In this document: positions 18,385 through 26,433 of the stretch, piece by piece
How the letters are laid out: every line of letters begins with the position of its first letter
Position numbering within the stretch: position 1 is the first letter of the stretch
From: Candidatus Bathyarchaeota archaeon
GTDB taxonomy: Archaea > Thermoproteota > Bathyarchaeia > Bathyarchaeales > Bathycorpusculaceae
Length of the DNA: 64,000 bases
Assembly: GCA_026014725.1 (NCBI GenBank)
Contig: JAOZHV010000052.1
Span: forward strand, 62,001-126,000
Direction: 5' to 3'
The notes under the pieces: generated by a model
Told to the model about the DNA's origin: nothing
What the model saw: only the letters and a program-made list of their open reading frames with translations
Databases searched by the model: none
Program-made: the position numbers and the translations under genes

Positions 18385-18816
18385 TTAATCTTTTACCATA
18401 CCCTGTTTTTTGAGGAAATCATGCGCTTTCTGAAGCACATCTCGGGCGTTTTTAAAGGTTAATTTCGCCATAGCCTGCTTGTAATCCAGCCAAATGTAGC
18501 CTACATGCTCAAAAGATATCTCAACTTTGTCAGTGTGTGACTCCATAAGGAAGAAAACGACTTCTTTATTCACGGTTAATCCCTGTCGTCTATAAAAATA
18601 AGAAATAGTTTCCTTAAACCCCTCGACAAATTCCGCGTCAGTTATGCTTGTTTCTTCTCGTAGTTCGCGAATAACCGTTTGTTTTTCAGCTTCGTTTGGT
18701 TCAACATTGCCTTTCACGAAGTCCCAATGACCCGCCGCATAGTTAAGTAGAAGATATTTGGTGGTGTCGCCTTGTCTCAAAAAAATAATTGCACCAGAGG
18801 ATTTTTCGCGTAGCAT
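18385..18816 (-). CDS. Nudix hydrolase (Ap4A hydrolase-like)
   Basis: A 143-residue Nudix enzyme. The box is complete: G36-x5-E42-x7-R50-E51-x2-E54-E55, in the segment GNVEPNEAEKQ then TVIRELREETSI. The opening SSGAIIF and GHWDFVKGN match bis(5'-nucleosyl)-tetraphosphatases, which cleave Ap4A-type dinucleotides. It is convergent with aIF2 gamma, 2 bases apart, and interrupts the otherwise plus-strand translation block. Confidence 0.88.
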   Translation of the reverse strand: MLREKSSGAIIFLRQGDTTKYLLLNYAAGHWDFVKGNVEPNEAEKQTVIRELREETSITDAEFVEGFKETISYFYRRQGLTVNKEVVFFLMESHTDKVEISFEHVGYIWLDYKQAMAKLTFKNARDVLQKAHDFLKKQGMVKD

Positions 18817-18948
18817 TTTATTTTTTTCACCGTTAATTGCTCCAATTCATGAACTCTTGATATTTAAAGTAATGCCAAAATCCAGCAACCTTGCGGCAAA
18901 ACCTTAAAATCCCCCAAAACAACGTTAAGCATTCAGGAGCCAAGACAA

Positions 18949-19374
18949 GTGACGGCTTCAGCAAAAAGAGCAGGAATTCTAAAGGTTATTTTGGACTCTA
19001 ACGCGTTTTTTGTCCCGTTAGAATTCAAGATCGACATTTTTGAGGGGCTCAAACGGTTACTTAACAGGAATGTTGAGTTTGTTTTGCTCTCGCCTATTAA
19101 ACAAGAGCTTGAGTTGCTTGCAGGCGGTGATTCACCGAAGATTCGCAAGGAAGCACTTTTTGCGTTGCGGCTTGCGGAGAAATGCAAGTATGTTGTGGTT
19201 GAAGACAGCGAAAAAGCAACTACTGACGATGTTATTGTTAGAGTTGCTAAAAGCTGGGATTCTCCAGTGTTTACGAACGATAGAGCCTTAAGGAAGAGGC
19301 TAAGAGATATAAGTGTGCCAGTGATTTATGTGAGGCAAAAATCGCGTCTAGACATTGACGGGTTGATATCGTAG
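18949..19374 (+). CDS. PIN-domain endonuclease, Fcf1/Utp24-like
   Basis: A 141-residue PIN-domain protein. The first acidic residue is D16 in VILDSNAFF; TTDDVIV and FTNDRALRKRL carry the later metal ligands. The archaeal Fcf1/Utp24 group is linked to cleavage in 16S/18S rRNA maturation, and its position just before rpo7, spt4 and S24e is the conserved archaeal arrangement. The start is GTG at 18949. The stop TAG is immediately followed by the ATG of rpo7, so the genes are coupled. Confidence 0.88.
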   Translation: MTASAKRAGILKVILDSNAFFVPLEFKIDIFEGLKRLLNRNVEFVLLSPIKQELELLAGGDSPKIRKEALFALRLAEKCKYVVVEDSEKATTDDVIVRVAKSWDSPVFTNDRALRKRLRDISVPVIYVRQKSRLDIDGLIS

Positions 19375-19965
19375 ATGTTCAAACTAATTACTCTTCAAGA
19401 TACTATTCGCATTCCGCCCGAAACGTTCGGCAACCCACTTGAGAAAGTTGGGCGAGACCAAGTGAAACATAAGTATGAGGGCGTTGTGGATGAAGAATTA
19501 GGTTACGTTATAGCCGTTACAGGTATAGAAGTAAGTCCCATCGGCAAAATAATCCCCGGCGACGGCGCCACCTACCACAAAGTAACGTTTTCTCTCTTGA
19601 CATTCTACCCTATAATTCAAGAAGTCGTAGAAGGCGATGTGGTTGAAATTGCAGATTTCGGCGCTTTTGTCCGAATCGGGCCAATTGATGCGCTACTTCA
19701 TGTTTCCCAGCTTATGGATGATTACATTTCCTATGACGAAAAGCAAGGCGTTCTGCTGGGGAAAGAAAGCAAGAGGAAACTTACTTCAGGCGACCAAGTT
19801 CGTGTCAGAATAACCGCTGTTTCTCTGGGCAGAGCGGGTAGTTCAGGAAAAATCGGCGTCACCGCTAGACAGCCATTTCTCGGCAAGCTAGAATGGTTAA
19901 AGCTTGACCAAGAAAAGGAAGCAGTCGAGAAGAAACCTGCTGAGGCGAAAGAAAAAGCAGCCTAA
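19375..19965 (+). CDS. rpo7: DNA-directed RNA polymerase subunit Rpo7 (E')
   Basis: A 196-residue RNA polymerase stalk subunit, partner of Rpo4. The N-terminal tip domain (FKLITLQDTIRIPP) is followed by an S1 RNA-binding domain at about residues 80-165 (GDVVEIADFGAFVRIGP). The C-terminal 25 residues are alanine/lysine/glutamate-rich and lie beyond the usual end of the protein. It forms an operon with the PIN gene upstream and spt4 20 bases downstream. Confidence 0.97.
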   Translation: MFKLITLQDTIRIPPETFGNPLEKVGRDQVKHKYEGVVDEELGYVIAVTGIEVSPIGKIIPGDGATYHKVTFSLLTFYPIIQEVVEGDVVEIADFGAFVRIGPIDALLHVSQLMDDYISYDEKQGVLLGKESKRKLTSGDQVRVRITAVSLGRAGSSGKIGVTARQPFLGKLEWLKLDQEKEAVEKKPAEAKEKAA

Positions 19966-19984
19966 AGGAGAGGGGTAAAAAACA

Positions 19985-20170
19985 ATGAGTGAAAAAGCAT
20001 GCAGTAACTGTCATTTCATAACAAAAGAGAACATCTGTCCTAAGTGCAAATCAACAAGCTTTAGCGAAGACTACAGCGGCTTAGTAGTCATGTTTGACCC
20101 TGAGCACTCAGCTATCGCAAAAGCAATGAACATAAAAGAGAAAGGCCGTTACGCACTGAAAGTTCGTTAA
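19985..20170 (+). CDS. spt4: Transcription elongation factor Spt4 (RpoE'')
   Basis: A 61-residue zinc protein that pairs with Spt5 to aid elongation. Zinc ligands are C6, C9, C18 and C21 (CSNC...CPKC), followed by the SEDYSGLVVMFDPEHS strand typical of Spt4. The GGAGAGGGG upstream is a strong ribosome site. It is the last gene before a hairpin terminator. Confidence 0.96.
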   Translation: MSEKACSNCHFITKENICPKCKSTSFSEDYSGLVVMFDPEHSAIAKAMNIKEKGRYALKVR

Positions 20171-20172
20171 TT

Positions 20173-20212
20173 GCACGGTTAACTTCTTAACGTACCGTGC
20201 TCTTCTTTTATT
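20173..20212 (+). terminator. Hairpin terminator after spt4
   Basis: GCACGGT (20173-20179) pairs with ACCGTGC (20194-20200), followed by TCTTCTTTTATT. A secondary TTAA/TTAA pairing lies in the loop. Confidence 0.6.
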
Positions 20213-20223
20213 GGTTGAACAAG

Positions 20224-20751
20224 ATGACTGTAGAATATCGGGTTACTCCTGAACTTCGCACGAAATTCAAAGAACCATTTGGCGTTCTAATTAAAGGTGA
20301 ACCCGCCGAAACAATAAGCGCAGTAAAAGAGCTGATTGAGAGGGAAAAGCCCTCAAGATTGATTTCAGTTGGCGATGTAGTCTCACACAATTTACATGAA
20401 AGCAACGTTCACCCGCAACTTACCATCATTGATAACAAGTATCTTAGAAAACAAACAGCCCAGCAAGAAGCGCCTGTGGAAAAAACCGTTTATGTAAGTA
20501 ATCCGCAAGGAACAATAACGCAGGAAGCAATCGATGCCATCAAGAAAGCCTTAGACAAAAACGAGCACACACACATAGTTGTTGATGGAGAGGAAGATTT
20601 GCTGGTTCTTATTGCGGTTTTGCATGCTCCAGAAAACGCATTTGTGCTTTACGGTCAGCCTTATTCGGGCATTGTGCTTGTTAAAGGGACTTTAGAGAAG
20701 AAAGCTCAAGTGAGCGAGTTTCTAAATGTTATGAAAGCTTCGAAAAGCTAA
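20224..20751 (+). CDS. GTP-dependent dephospho-CoA kinase (DUF359)
   Basis: A 175-residue protein of the archaeal DUF359 family, which uses GTP to phosphorylate dephospho-CoA in the last step of CoA synthesis. The segments PFGVLIKG, ISVGDVVSHNL, IDNKYLRK and VDGEEDLLVLIAVL match the family core. The ATG at 20224 is preferred; upstream in-frame starts extend into the spt4 terminator. Its place between spt4 and S24e is the usual archaeal arrangement. Confidence 0.93.
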   Translation: MTVEYRVTPELRTKFKEPFGVLIKGEPAETISAVKELIEREKPSRLISVGDVVSHNLHESNVHPQLTIIDNKYLRKQTAQQEAPVEKTVYVSNPQGTITQEAIDAIKKALDKNEHTHIVVDGEEDLLVLIAVLHAPENAFVLYGQPYSGIVLVKGTLEKKAQVSEFLNVMKASKS

Positions 20752-20794
20752 ATAAGAAGAATACTGTATGAAGTTACGCCTCAAGTGAACATTA

Positions 20795-21103
20795 ATGCAA
20801 GTCAAAATAGATTCAACCAAGGACAACCCACTTCTAAAACGGAGAGAAGTAGGCTTCACTATCATTCAGGGTGCAAAAGAGAAAACTCCCGAAAGGCTAG
20901 AAGTAAAGAAAGCTCTAGCTGTTGAACTTAAAATTGGCGAGGATGTCATTTTCGTCAAAAAGATGAACACTAAAACAGGAACTAACATCACAAAGGGGAT
21001 TGCTAATGTATATCAAACCGTTGAGCAAGCAAAGGCAATAGAACCGATATACATTCAAAAACGCAATACTCCACCTGAAAAACCTAAAGAGGAGAATGCA
21101 TAA
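20795..21103 (+). CDS. rps24e: 30S ribosomal protein S24e
   Basis: A 102-residue small-subunit protein: DNPLLKRREVGF at the start, then TPERLEVKKALA, and IANVYQTVEQAKAIEP near the C-terminus, all characteristic. The TAATG overlap couples it to S27ae. Confidence 0.97.
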   Translation: MQVKIDSTKDNPLLKRREVGFTIIQGAKEKTPERLEVKKALAVELKIGEDVIFVKKMNTKTGTNITKGIANVYQTVEQAKAIEPIYIQKRNTPPEKPKEENA

Positions 21104-21360
21104 TGTCCAAAAAACCAGCAGAACCAGTAGCGGTAGCGGCTCCAGCAACACCAGCACCAGTTGCAAAAGCTGAAAAAGGAAAGCATCCGAAGAAACATAA
21201 AGACGAAAAAGGAGTCCACGCAATGTACAAAGCAGAAGGCGACAAAGTCACCAGAACACGCCCAACATGTGAGCGTTGCGGGCCTGGATACTTTATGGCA
21301 GACCACCATAACAGGTACACTTGTGGTCACTGCGGCTTTACACGCTACAAGCAAAAATAA
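21103..21360 (+). CDS. rps27ae: 30S ribosomal protein S27ae
   Basis: An 85-residue zinc-binding small-subunit protein. The zinc site uses C56, C59, C74 and C77 (CERC...CGHC) with GPGYFMADHHNRYTCG between them. The first 35 residues are an alanine/proline/lysine-rich extension, longer than in many archaeal S27ae proteins and probably disordered. Translationally coupled to S24e. Confidence 0.96.
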   Translation: MSKKPAEPVAVAAPATPAPVAKAEKGKHPKKHKDEKGVHAMYKAEGDKVTRTRPTCERCGPGYFMADHHNRYTCGHCGFTRYKQK

Positions 21361-21406
21361 ACACTTTTAAATCTCCCTTAGTACGATTACGTTCTGATGA
21401 TTCGTA

Positions 21407-21835
21407 ATGCTTAGAGTAAACGTGATAATTAACAGCATTTCTGCCGAACGTTTTTGGGATATTCGAAAGCCTGTTCCGCCTATTCAGATAAACACTAACA
21501 TCAATGTTGTAGGTATGGAAAAGAAGCCTGATGAATCCTTGGAAGTTCCTTTTGTTTTATCAATCGCTTATAACCCCTCCATTGCCCAGATAAGCTTGAA
21601 GGGCAACGCTCTTGTAAACGGTGAAAAAGCAGAGGTTGATAAAGTTCTTAGCGATTATGAGCAAAAGAAGCCGCCAGCACAAATAATTATCCAATCAATA
21701 TCTAACGTTGTCTTCATCGAGTCAGTGCTTATATCGAGAACGCTGAATATTCCGCCGCCAATTCCGTTACCGCAAATTCCTGAAGCAGGAAAACCGCCAA
21801 GCCAAAAACCAGCAGGACGAGACTACAGCGCTTAG
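21407..21835 (+). CDS. Unknown soluble beta-rich protein
   Basis: A 142-residue protein rich in alternating hydrophobic strands (NVIINSISAERF, VPFVLSIAYNPSIAQISLKGNALV, IIIQSISNVVFIESVLISRTLNIP), ending in a proline-rich tail. I do not recognise the family with confidence. The pattern, including ISAERFWDI near the start, loosely resembles archaeal SecB-like/DUF proteins, but that is only an impression. It follows S27ae by 46 bases on the same strand and may share its transcript. Confidence 0.65.
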   Translation: MLRVNVIINSISAERFWDIRKPVPPIQINTNINVVGMEKKPDESLEVPFVLSIAYNPSIAQISLKGNALVNGEKAEVDKVLSDYEQKKPPAQIIIQSISNVVFIESVLISRTLNIPPPIPLPQIPEAGKPPSQKPAGRDYSA

Positions 21836-21895
21836 AGAAGCTATTTAATAGGATAGCAAAAAAATATAGCGATGTTGAAGTATAGTAATTAATCG

Positions 21896-22564
21896 ATGCT
21901 GATGAGGAAAAGAGTAAAAGTAGCCTGTATATTGCTTCTACTTTTAGCAAGTTTGTTTAGCTTGAATCTGGTAACTGCAAACCCGGTCCCTTATCCAACT
22001 GAACCCAGCCAAGAATTCCCTGTTCTCGATATAAAGTCACCAAAAAGTGGGGAAGTCTATACAGTTACCGATGTAGATCTAAATTTTACTGTTACTAAGC
22101 CAGAATCGTGGGATCGCTATTGGATGGGATTACCTGTTATAGGTTCTTATTCTGTTGGCGTATATTTGGATGGAGAGCGGATTCAATGGTTTGTTGATCC
22201 ACAGCGTTCGGGGTTTCCATCTGATACTTTCTCAATAAATTTAAATGGACTAACGAGAGGCAGTCACAGAGCAGAAATAGTGATTGACGCGTTCGCGTTT
22301 TATGACGACCCTAACGCTACAAGGGGGGATTATCTCCAGAATTTTAACAATATCTCAAAAACAATATTCTTTATGGTAAACGCAGACCCACCCACGCCAT
22401 CGCCTTCTATGGAACCAACAACAGAAGCAGAGCTTTTTTCAACAACGATAGTTATTGCTACTTCAGTGCCAGTAGCTGTTATTGCCATAGGGTTACTATT
22501 CTACTCTAAATGGCGCTTAAAGAAATCCCTTAAACCTCCTATTTATGGCATAAACAATTCTTAA
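21896..22564 (+). CDS. Secreted single-pass membrane protein with Ig-like domain
   Basis: A 222-residue surface protein. A signal peptide (about residues 1-28, ending LVTANP) is followed by a beta-sandwich domain (PKSGEVYTVTDVDLNFTV, YSVGVYLDGERIQWFV, GSHRAEIVID). A proline/threonine-rich stalk (TPSPSMEPTT) leads to one helix (residues about 183-205) and a basic tail. The outside portion presumably mediates surface structure. No enzyme motif is visible. ATG at 21896 or 21902 can both serve. Confidence 0.75.
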   Translation: MLMRKRVKVACILLLLLASLFSLNLVTANPVPYPTEPSQEFPVLDIKSPKSGEVYTVTDVDLNFTVTKPESWDRYWMGLPVIGSYSVGVYLDGERIQWFVDPQRSGFPSDTFSINLNGLTRGSHRAEIVIDAFAFYDDPNATRGDYLQNFNNISKTIFFMVNADPPTPSPSMEPTTEAELFSTTIVIATSVPVAVIAIGLLFYSKWRLKKSLKPPIYGINNS

Positions 22565-22597
22565 CCTAAGACAGTCAGCGCTAAAACCAAAGTTCAG

Positions 22598-22635
22598 CCC
22601 TTTATAGGGAGGGGGCACAGCAACGCAACAAAAGA
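22598..22635 (+). repeat. TATA-GGGGG motif element (R3-like)
   Basis: CCCTTTATAGGGAGGGGG is followed by CACAGCAACGCAACAAAAG. The layout resembles the element at 38301-38343, which has CAGAGCAACAAAAG after its G-run. It lies between converging genes. Confidence 0.35.
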
Positions 22636-22645
22636 AAAGAGTGGG

Positions 22646-23878
22646 TTAGATTTTTTTGGTTTTGGTTGCGGTTTCCAGAGCAACTACGCCTGGAAGCTTT
22701 TTACCCATCAAAAACTCAATCAGTGCTCCGCCAGCAGTGCTAATGTATCCAATTTTTTTGGATAAGCCGTATTCTTGAATTGCTGCGATGGTGTTTCCGC
22801 CGCCTGCAAGACTGAACCCTTTGGAGTTGGCGATGGCTTCGAACACTTTTTTAGTGCCGTAGTTGAATTCCTTGTTTTCGTAAACGCCCATTGGTCCGCT
22901 GACAACAATGGATTTTGCACTGGCAATCAACTTCGCATACTGGTCAACAGTTTTTGCGCCGATGTCAAATATTGAATACTCAGTGGGCAACTTGCTGACA
23001 GGGATTTCTTTGCGTTTGCCGTTCATGTCAAGGGCGACATCCACTGGAACAACAACCTTGTCACCGTACTGCTCCATCAATGCTTTGATGCCTGGAATCA
23101 AACCTGTTAGCTCTTTTTTCGCCAAGAAGTCCAAGTTTTTCTTGCCTAAATCTACGCCTTTTGCCGCTAAGAACAACTGCGATGTAACGCCGCCAACGAC
23201 CACGTAATCTGCGATGCCATTCCCAAGAACATATTTGCTAATTTCTAGCGAATCGTCAGCTTTAGCTCCACCCATAACGTAAACAGATGGCTTCTCAGGC
23301 TTCTCCAACGCTTTGCTGAGTGATTTTAGTTCGCGTTCCATGATGCGTCCAGCGGCAGACGGCAAAACCGCGGTGAAACCAACCATTGAAACGTGTCCAC
23401 GGTGTGCTGCGGCGAAAGCATCGTTAACGAACAAGTCAGCTAGAGGCGCAAGATTCTGCACCAGCTCCGTCTTTGAATGGTCTTCAGGTGTTCCGCTCTT
23501 AGTTTCCTTATCCCAACTGCGCACGTTTTCCAAAACAAGGATTTCCCCGCCTTTTAGGGCTTTGATGGCGGCTTTGGCTTTATCACCGAAAACATCATCA
23601 ACGTACTTCACTGGGCACTTGAGAATCTTCTGCAATATTGCAGCGTGCTCTTTTAGCGGCGTGTAGTCAGGGTCCCCTTTTCTGCCCTGATGCGCCAAGA
23701 CCACGGTTTTTGCGCCTTTTTCCGCAAGTTCTTTCAGCGTTGATTCAGCATGGGCTCGAATGCGCACGTCACTTGTTACTTTTTTTGTTGCTGGATCAAT
23801 TTCGGAGTTAAAGTCCACTCGTACTAGAACCACTTTATTTTTTACGTCAAAATCGTCTAAAGTCTTATACTTCGCCAT
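22646..23878 (-). CDS. pgk: Phosphoglycerate kinase
   Basis: A 410-residue enzyme that transfers phosphate between 1,3-bisphosphoglycerate and ADP. Motifs: VVLVRVDFNS (residues about 15-24), VLAHQGRKG, FVNDAFAAAHR, VMGGAKADDS, and the C-terminal nucleotide-binding LAGGGNT and STAGGALIEFL. The sequence looks archaeal in type. GGATGAGAG precedes the ATG. It lies 77 bases downstream of gapA on the same strand, so the two consecutive glycolytic/gluconeogenic steps are probably co-expressed. Confidence 0.97.
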   Translation of the reverse strand: MAKYKTLDDFDVKNKVVLVRVDFNSEIDPATKKVTSDVRIRAHAESTLKELAEKGAKTVVLAHQGRKGDPDYTPLKEHAAILQKILKCPVKYVDDVFGDKAKAAIKALKGGEILVLENVRSWDKETKSGTPEDHSKTELVQNLAPLADLFVNDAFAAAHRGHVSMVGFTAVLPSAAGRIMERELKSLSKALEKPEKPSVYVMGGAKADDSLEISKYVLGNGIADYVVVGGVTSQLFLAAKGVDLGKKNLDFLAKKELTGLIPGIKALMEQYGDKVVVPVDVALDMNGKRKEIPVSKLPTEYSIFDIGAKTVDQYAKLIASAKSIVVSGPMGVYENKEFNYGTKKVFEAIANSKGFSLAGGGNTIAAIQEYGLSKKIGYISTAGGALIEFLMGKKLPGVVALETATKTKKI

Positions 23879-23955
23879 TTTCTCTCATCCTTCAATTAAT
23901 TTTATAGCATAAAAAGAAAAAGATAGGAAGAATTTAAGCTTACTTGCACGTTTGC

Positions 23956-24975
23956 TTAAAGCTTCGCTTTCTTGCCAATCATTTCGATGAATTCAACCAT
24001 GCGGTTGCTAAAGCCCCACTCGTTATCGTACCATGCGAAGACTTTAACGAAGTTGCTCTTCTCACCTAAAACCATGGTCAACTGTGCATCGAAAACGGCT
24101 GAATATGTGCTGTGTAATACGTCGCTTGAAACGATTGGGTCCTCAGTATATTGCAGGATGCCTTTGAGTTCGCCTTCAGCGGCTTTCTTCATGGCAGCGT
24201 TGATTTCATCTTTAGTGACTTCCTTGCCTAAAACTGCGGTTAAGTCAACGATTGAAACGTCAGCTGTGGGAACACGCAGGGAGTAACCGTTCATTTTACC
24301 TGTGCAGCTTGGCAGAACCAGCCCGATGGCTTTTGCTGCGCCTGTGCTGGTTGGGATGATGTTTAGGGCTGCTGCACGTGCTCTGCGGGCGTCTTTGTGG
24401 ACGAGGTCTTGGATGCGTTGGTCGTTGGTGTAGCTGTGGCAGGTTGTCATTAAGGCTTTTTCTAGACCGAAGTTGTCGGCGAGGACTTTGCTGACTGGAG
24501 CTAGGCAGTTGGTTGTGCAACTGGCATTTGAGAGAATGTTGTGTTTCTCAGGGTCATAGTTTTTGTCGTTGACGCCTAAAACAAAGGTTGCATCAGGATT
24601 TTCTGCTGGTGCGCTGATGAGTACTTTTTTGGCTCCTGCTTGGAAGTGTTTGCTTGCTCCTTCACGGTTAGTGAAGAGACCTGTAGATTCTACAGCTAGA
24701 TAGACTCCTAGCTCTTTCCATGGAAGTGTCGCTGGGTCTTTTGTGCTGAGAACTTTAAGAGTTTTTCCATTGACAATTAGGTCGTTGCCTTGGACTTCGA
24801 CGGTTCCTGGGAAGCGCCCGTGGACTGAATCGTATTTCAGTAGGTGCGCGTTTGTTTTTGCGTCGGCGAGGTCGTTGATGGCCACAAAGTCGATGTTTGC
24901 GTTGCGTTCGAGGGCTGCGCGGTAGAGAAGTCTTCCGATTCTTCCGAATCCGTTAATTCCAACTTTTATCGCCAT
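23956..24975 (-). CDS. gap: Glyceraldehyde-3-phosphate dehydrogenase, class I (bacterial type)
   Basis: A 339-residue phosphorylating [15 protein letters not shown] at the N-terminus, the NDL acidic end of beta-2 (favouring NAD), and the catalytic [12 protein letters not shown] with C153 plus H180 in TCHSYTNDQ define class I. Most archaea instead carry class II GAPDH, whose active site differs, so this gene was probably acquired from bacteria. The ribosome site GGTGAT lies 4 bases before the ATG. An upstream TATA-like CTTAAATATACTTATATG is at about 25045-25062. Confidence 0.95.
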   Translation of the reverse strand: MAIKVGINGFGRIGRLLYRAALERNANIDFVAINDLADAKTNAHLLKYDSVHGRFPGTVEVQGNDLIVNGKTLKVLSTKDPATLPWKELGVYLAVESTGLFTNREGASKHFQAGAKKVLISAPAENPDATFVLGVNDKNYDPEKHNILSNASCTTNCLAPVSKVLADNFGLEKALMTTCHSYTNDQRIQDLVHKDARRARAAALNIIPTSTGAAKAIGLVLPSCTGKMNGYSLRVPTADVSIVDLTAVLGKEVTKDEINAAMKKAAEGELKGILQYTEDPIVSSDVLHSTYSAVFDAQLTMVLGEKSNFVKVFAWYDNEWGFSNRMVEFIEMIGKKAKL

Positions 24976-25044
24976 TAAATATCACCATTTTTGGTGTGTC
25001 TGTACAAGGGATACTGACTTAATAGTTTTTCCGACAAAAATAGC

Positions 25045-25062
25045 GAGCATATAAGTATATTT
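25045..25062 (-). promoter_or_regulatory. Candidate promoter of gap-pgk
   Basis: On the minus strand CTTAAATATACTTATATG holds two overlapping TATA-like boxes about 70-85 bases before the gap ATG. Either could direct the operon. Confidence 0.35.
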
Positions 25063-25067
25063 AAGCG

Positions 25068-25559
25068 TTAATTTGCTTGAGTATTTTTGCGCTGGTCTTG
25101 CTTTCTAACCCTATACAGCAACACAACAAGGGAAACAATCATCACCACGACTATAACAGCGATAATACCTACGACAAAGGCTAATGGGAAACCCACAAAG
25201 TTTGCTTCTCTTTCTGCTGTTGCAGTTTCACCCATAGAATTAAACGCCACAACCTTAATCATACGCAAACCAAGCTCGTAGTTGTTGGTATCAAACTGCC
25301 AACTAAACGGTGCAGACGTATCATTTAATTGCAGAGCATCATCGAGGTAAAATTCAAGGTAAACAACATCCTCGGAAACATTCGTGTTGATAGTCCAAAG
25401 ACCGTTGATGTCGTTGCCCATGCCGTAACCGTTGTCCTTGTAGAAACTCAAACTCAACGAAGGAGTAGCATGCGCAACAGAAAAACAAGACAGCATCAAT
25501 GCAAAGGAAATCAGGAAGAGACAAACTGACTTTTTGCTCTTAGGAGCCAATGCTAACAC
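25068..25559 (-). CDS. Secreted single-pass membrane protein, unknown
   Basis: A 163-residue protein with a signal peptide (SKKSVCLFLISFALMLSCFS, cut near AHA), an exported beta-rich domain of about 90 residues (VVYLEFYLDDALQLN, LGLRMIKVVAFNSMGETAT) resembling an Ig-like surface module, and one helix near the C-terminus with a basic tail. Start: a TTTATATAG box at 25584-25592 predicts transcription from about 25562, so the GTG at 25559 is essentially leaderless. An in-frame ATG at 25625 lies upstream of that promoter and would bury the signal peptide. TTG at 25550 is a further alternative. Confidence 0.7.
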   Translation of the reverse strand: MLALAPKSKKSVCLFLISFALMLSCFSVAHATPSLSLSFYKDNGYGMGNDINGLWTINTNVSEDVVYLEFYLDDALQLNDTSAPFSWQFDTNNYELGLRMIKVVAFNSMGETATAEREANFVGFPLAFVVGIIAVIVVVMIVSLVVLLYRVRKQDQRKNTQAN

Positions 25560-25583
25560 CTGCCTCAACCTACTAGCTTCTGC

Positions 25584-25592
25584 TATATAAAA
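25584..25592 (-). promoter_or_regulatory. TATA box deciding the start of the preceding-listed secreted protein
   Basis: TTTATATAG on the minus strand lies 25-33 bases before the GTG at 25559. It argues for a leaderless transcript. Confidence 0.5.
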
Positions 25593-25701
25593 ACAAATTC
25601 CAAATCTGCTTTTTGGGCATCGCATATTTGCCGCCTAAGCCTTCGCCAACCTAGCGCCTATATAATAGGGGGCTATAGAAAAAAAACACGCGTGAACCAG
25701 T

Positions 25702-26283
25702 TCATTGTTCTTTCGATTGAAGCCAATTAGCAAGATAAACTTGGTTCGTGTTGCCGACTTTTTCTAGGGAAACCACGCCTCTTTCTGCTAAGCGCGCGAT
25801 GATTCGGTGAGTTTTAAGCCGACTCAAACCCGTTTCACTTCGAATATACTTTTGCAAATACTTCCCATCATGAGCATTCAAGACATCGACAACTTTCCGC
25901 TCATCAACAGTCAGGGTTTTAGAAACAGACTCAAACGCAGACACACCCGAACCCAACTTATCAGAAACCACCGCAGGCGAAACAACACCAACCTTGATTT
26001 GAGGATACAAAAGATAATACCCCAAACCAACCAGCCCAATCACTGTCACAGCAATCAGCACCGCAAAGGTAACACCAAAATAAGGCAACATCGAATCAGT
26101 CGAATTCGCCACATTACCGTTCTGCCCCATCATTCCACTGCTACCCCACATGCGATGCATCCAGTCACTAGAACCTTGCGTTACCGAATTAGAGGCAAAA
26201 ACCACAAAACCAACCGCAGTTAACGTCACCAACGCCGCAAGGGAAACAATCACTATGACAAGAAACACACTAACTCTTTTCAT
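25702..26283 (-). CDS. Membrane-anchored winged-helix regulator with Met/His-rich loop
   Basis: A 193-residue protein. Helix 1 (about residues 5-30) and helix 2 (about 68-93) bracket an exported loop containing SSDWMHRMWGSSGMMGQNG (38-56), rich in Met with one His. The cytosolic C-terminus (about 125-190) is a winged helix: TLTVDERKVVDVL, then SRLKTHRIIARLAERGVV and a wing NTNQVYLAN. This suggests a membrane-tethered transcription factor that senses something outside. Thiophilic metals such as copper often bind Met-rich loops, but that is inference. No metal transporter is nearby. Confidence 0.75.
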   Translation of the reverse strand: MKRVSVFLVIVIVSLAALVTLTAVGFVVFASNSVTQGSSDWMHRMWGSSGMMGQNGNVANSTDSMLPYFGVTFAVLIAVTVIGLVGLGYYLLYPQIKVGVVSPAVVSDKLGSGVSAFESVSKTLTVDERKVVDVLNAHDGKYLQKYIRSETGLSRLKTHRIIARLAERGVVSLEKVGNTNQVYLANWLQSKEQ

Positions 26284-26433
26284 GTTATATCTAAAAAAGA
26301 CTTATCCAAACACAGATTTAAGGATTCTTCCACAAAACAAACTTTTCCTCAATAAAATAACGCAACCAAAAAAACAAAAAGTAAATTGGTGGCGAGATGA
26401 CCGCCAAAAAAAGGCAATCAATCATGTTACCGC

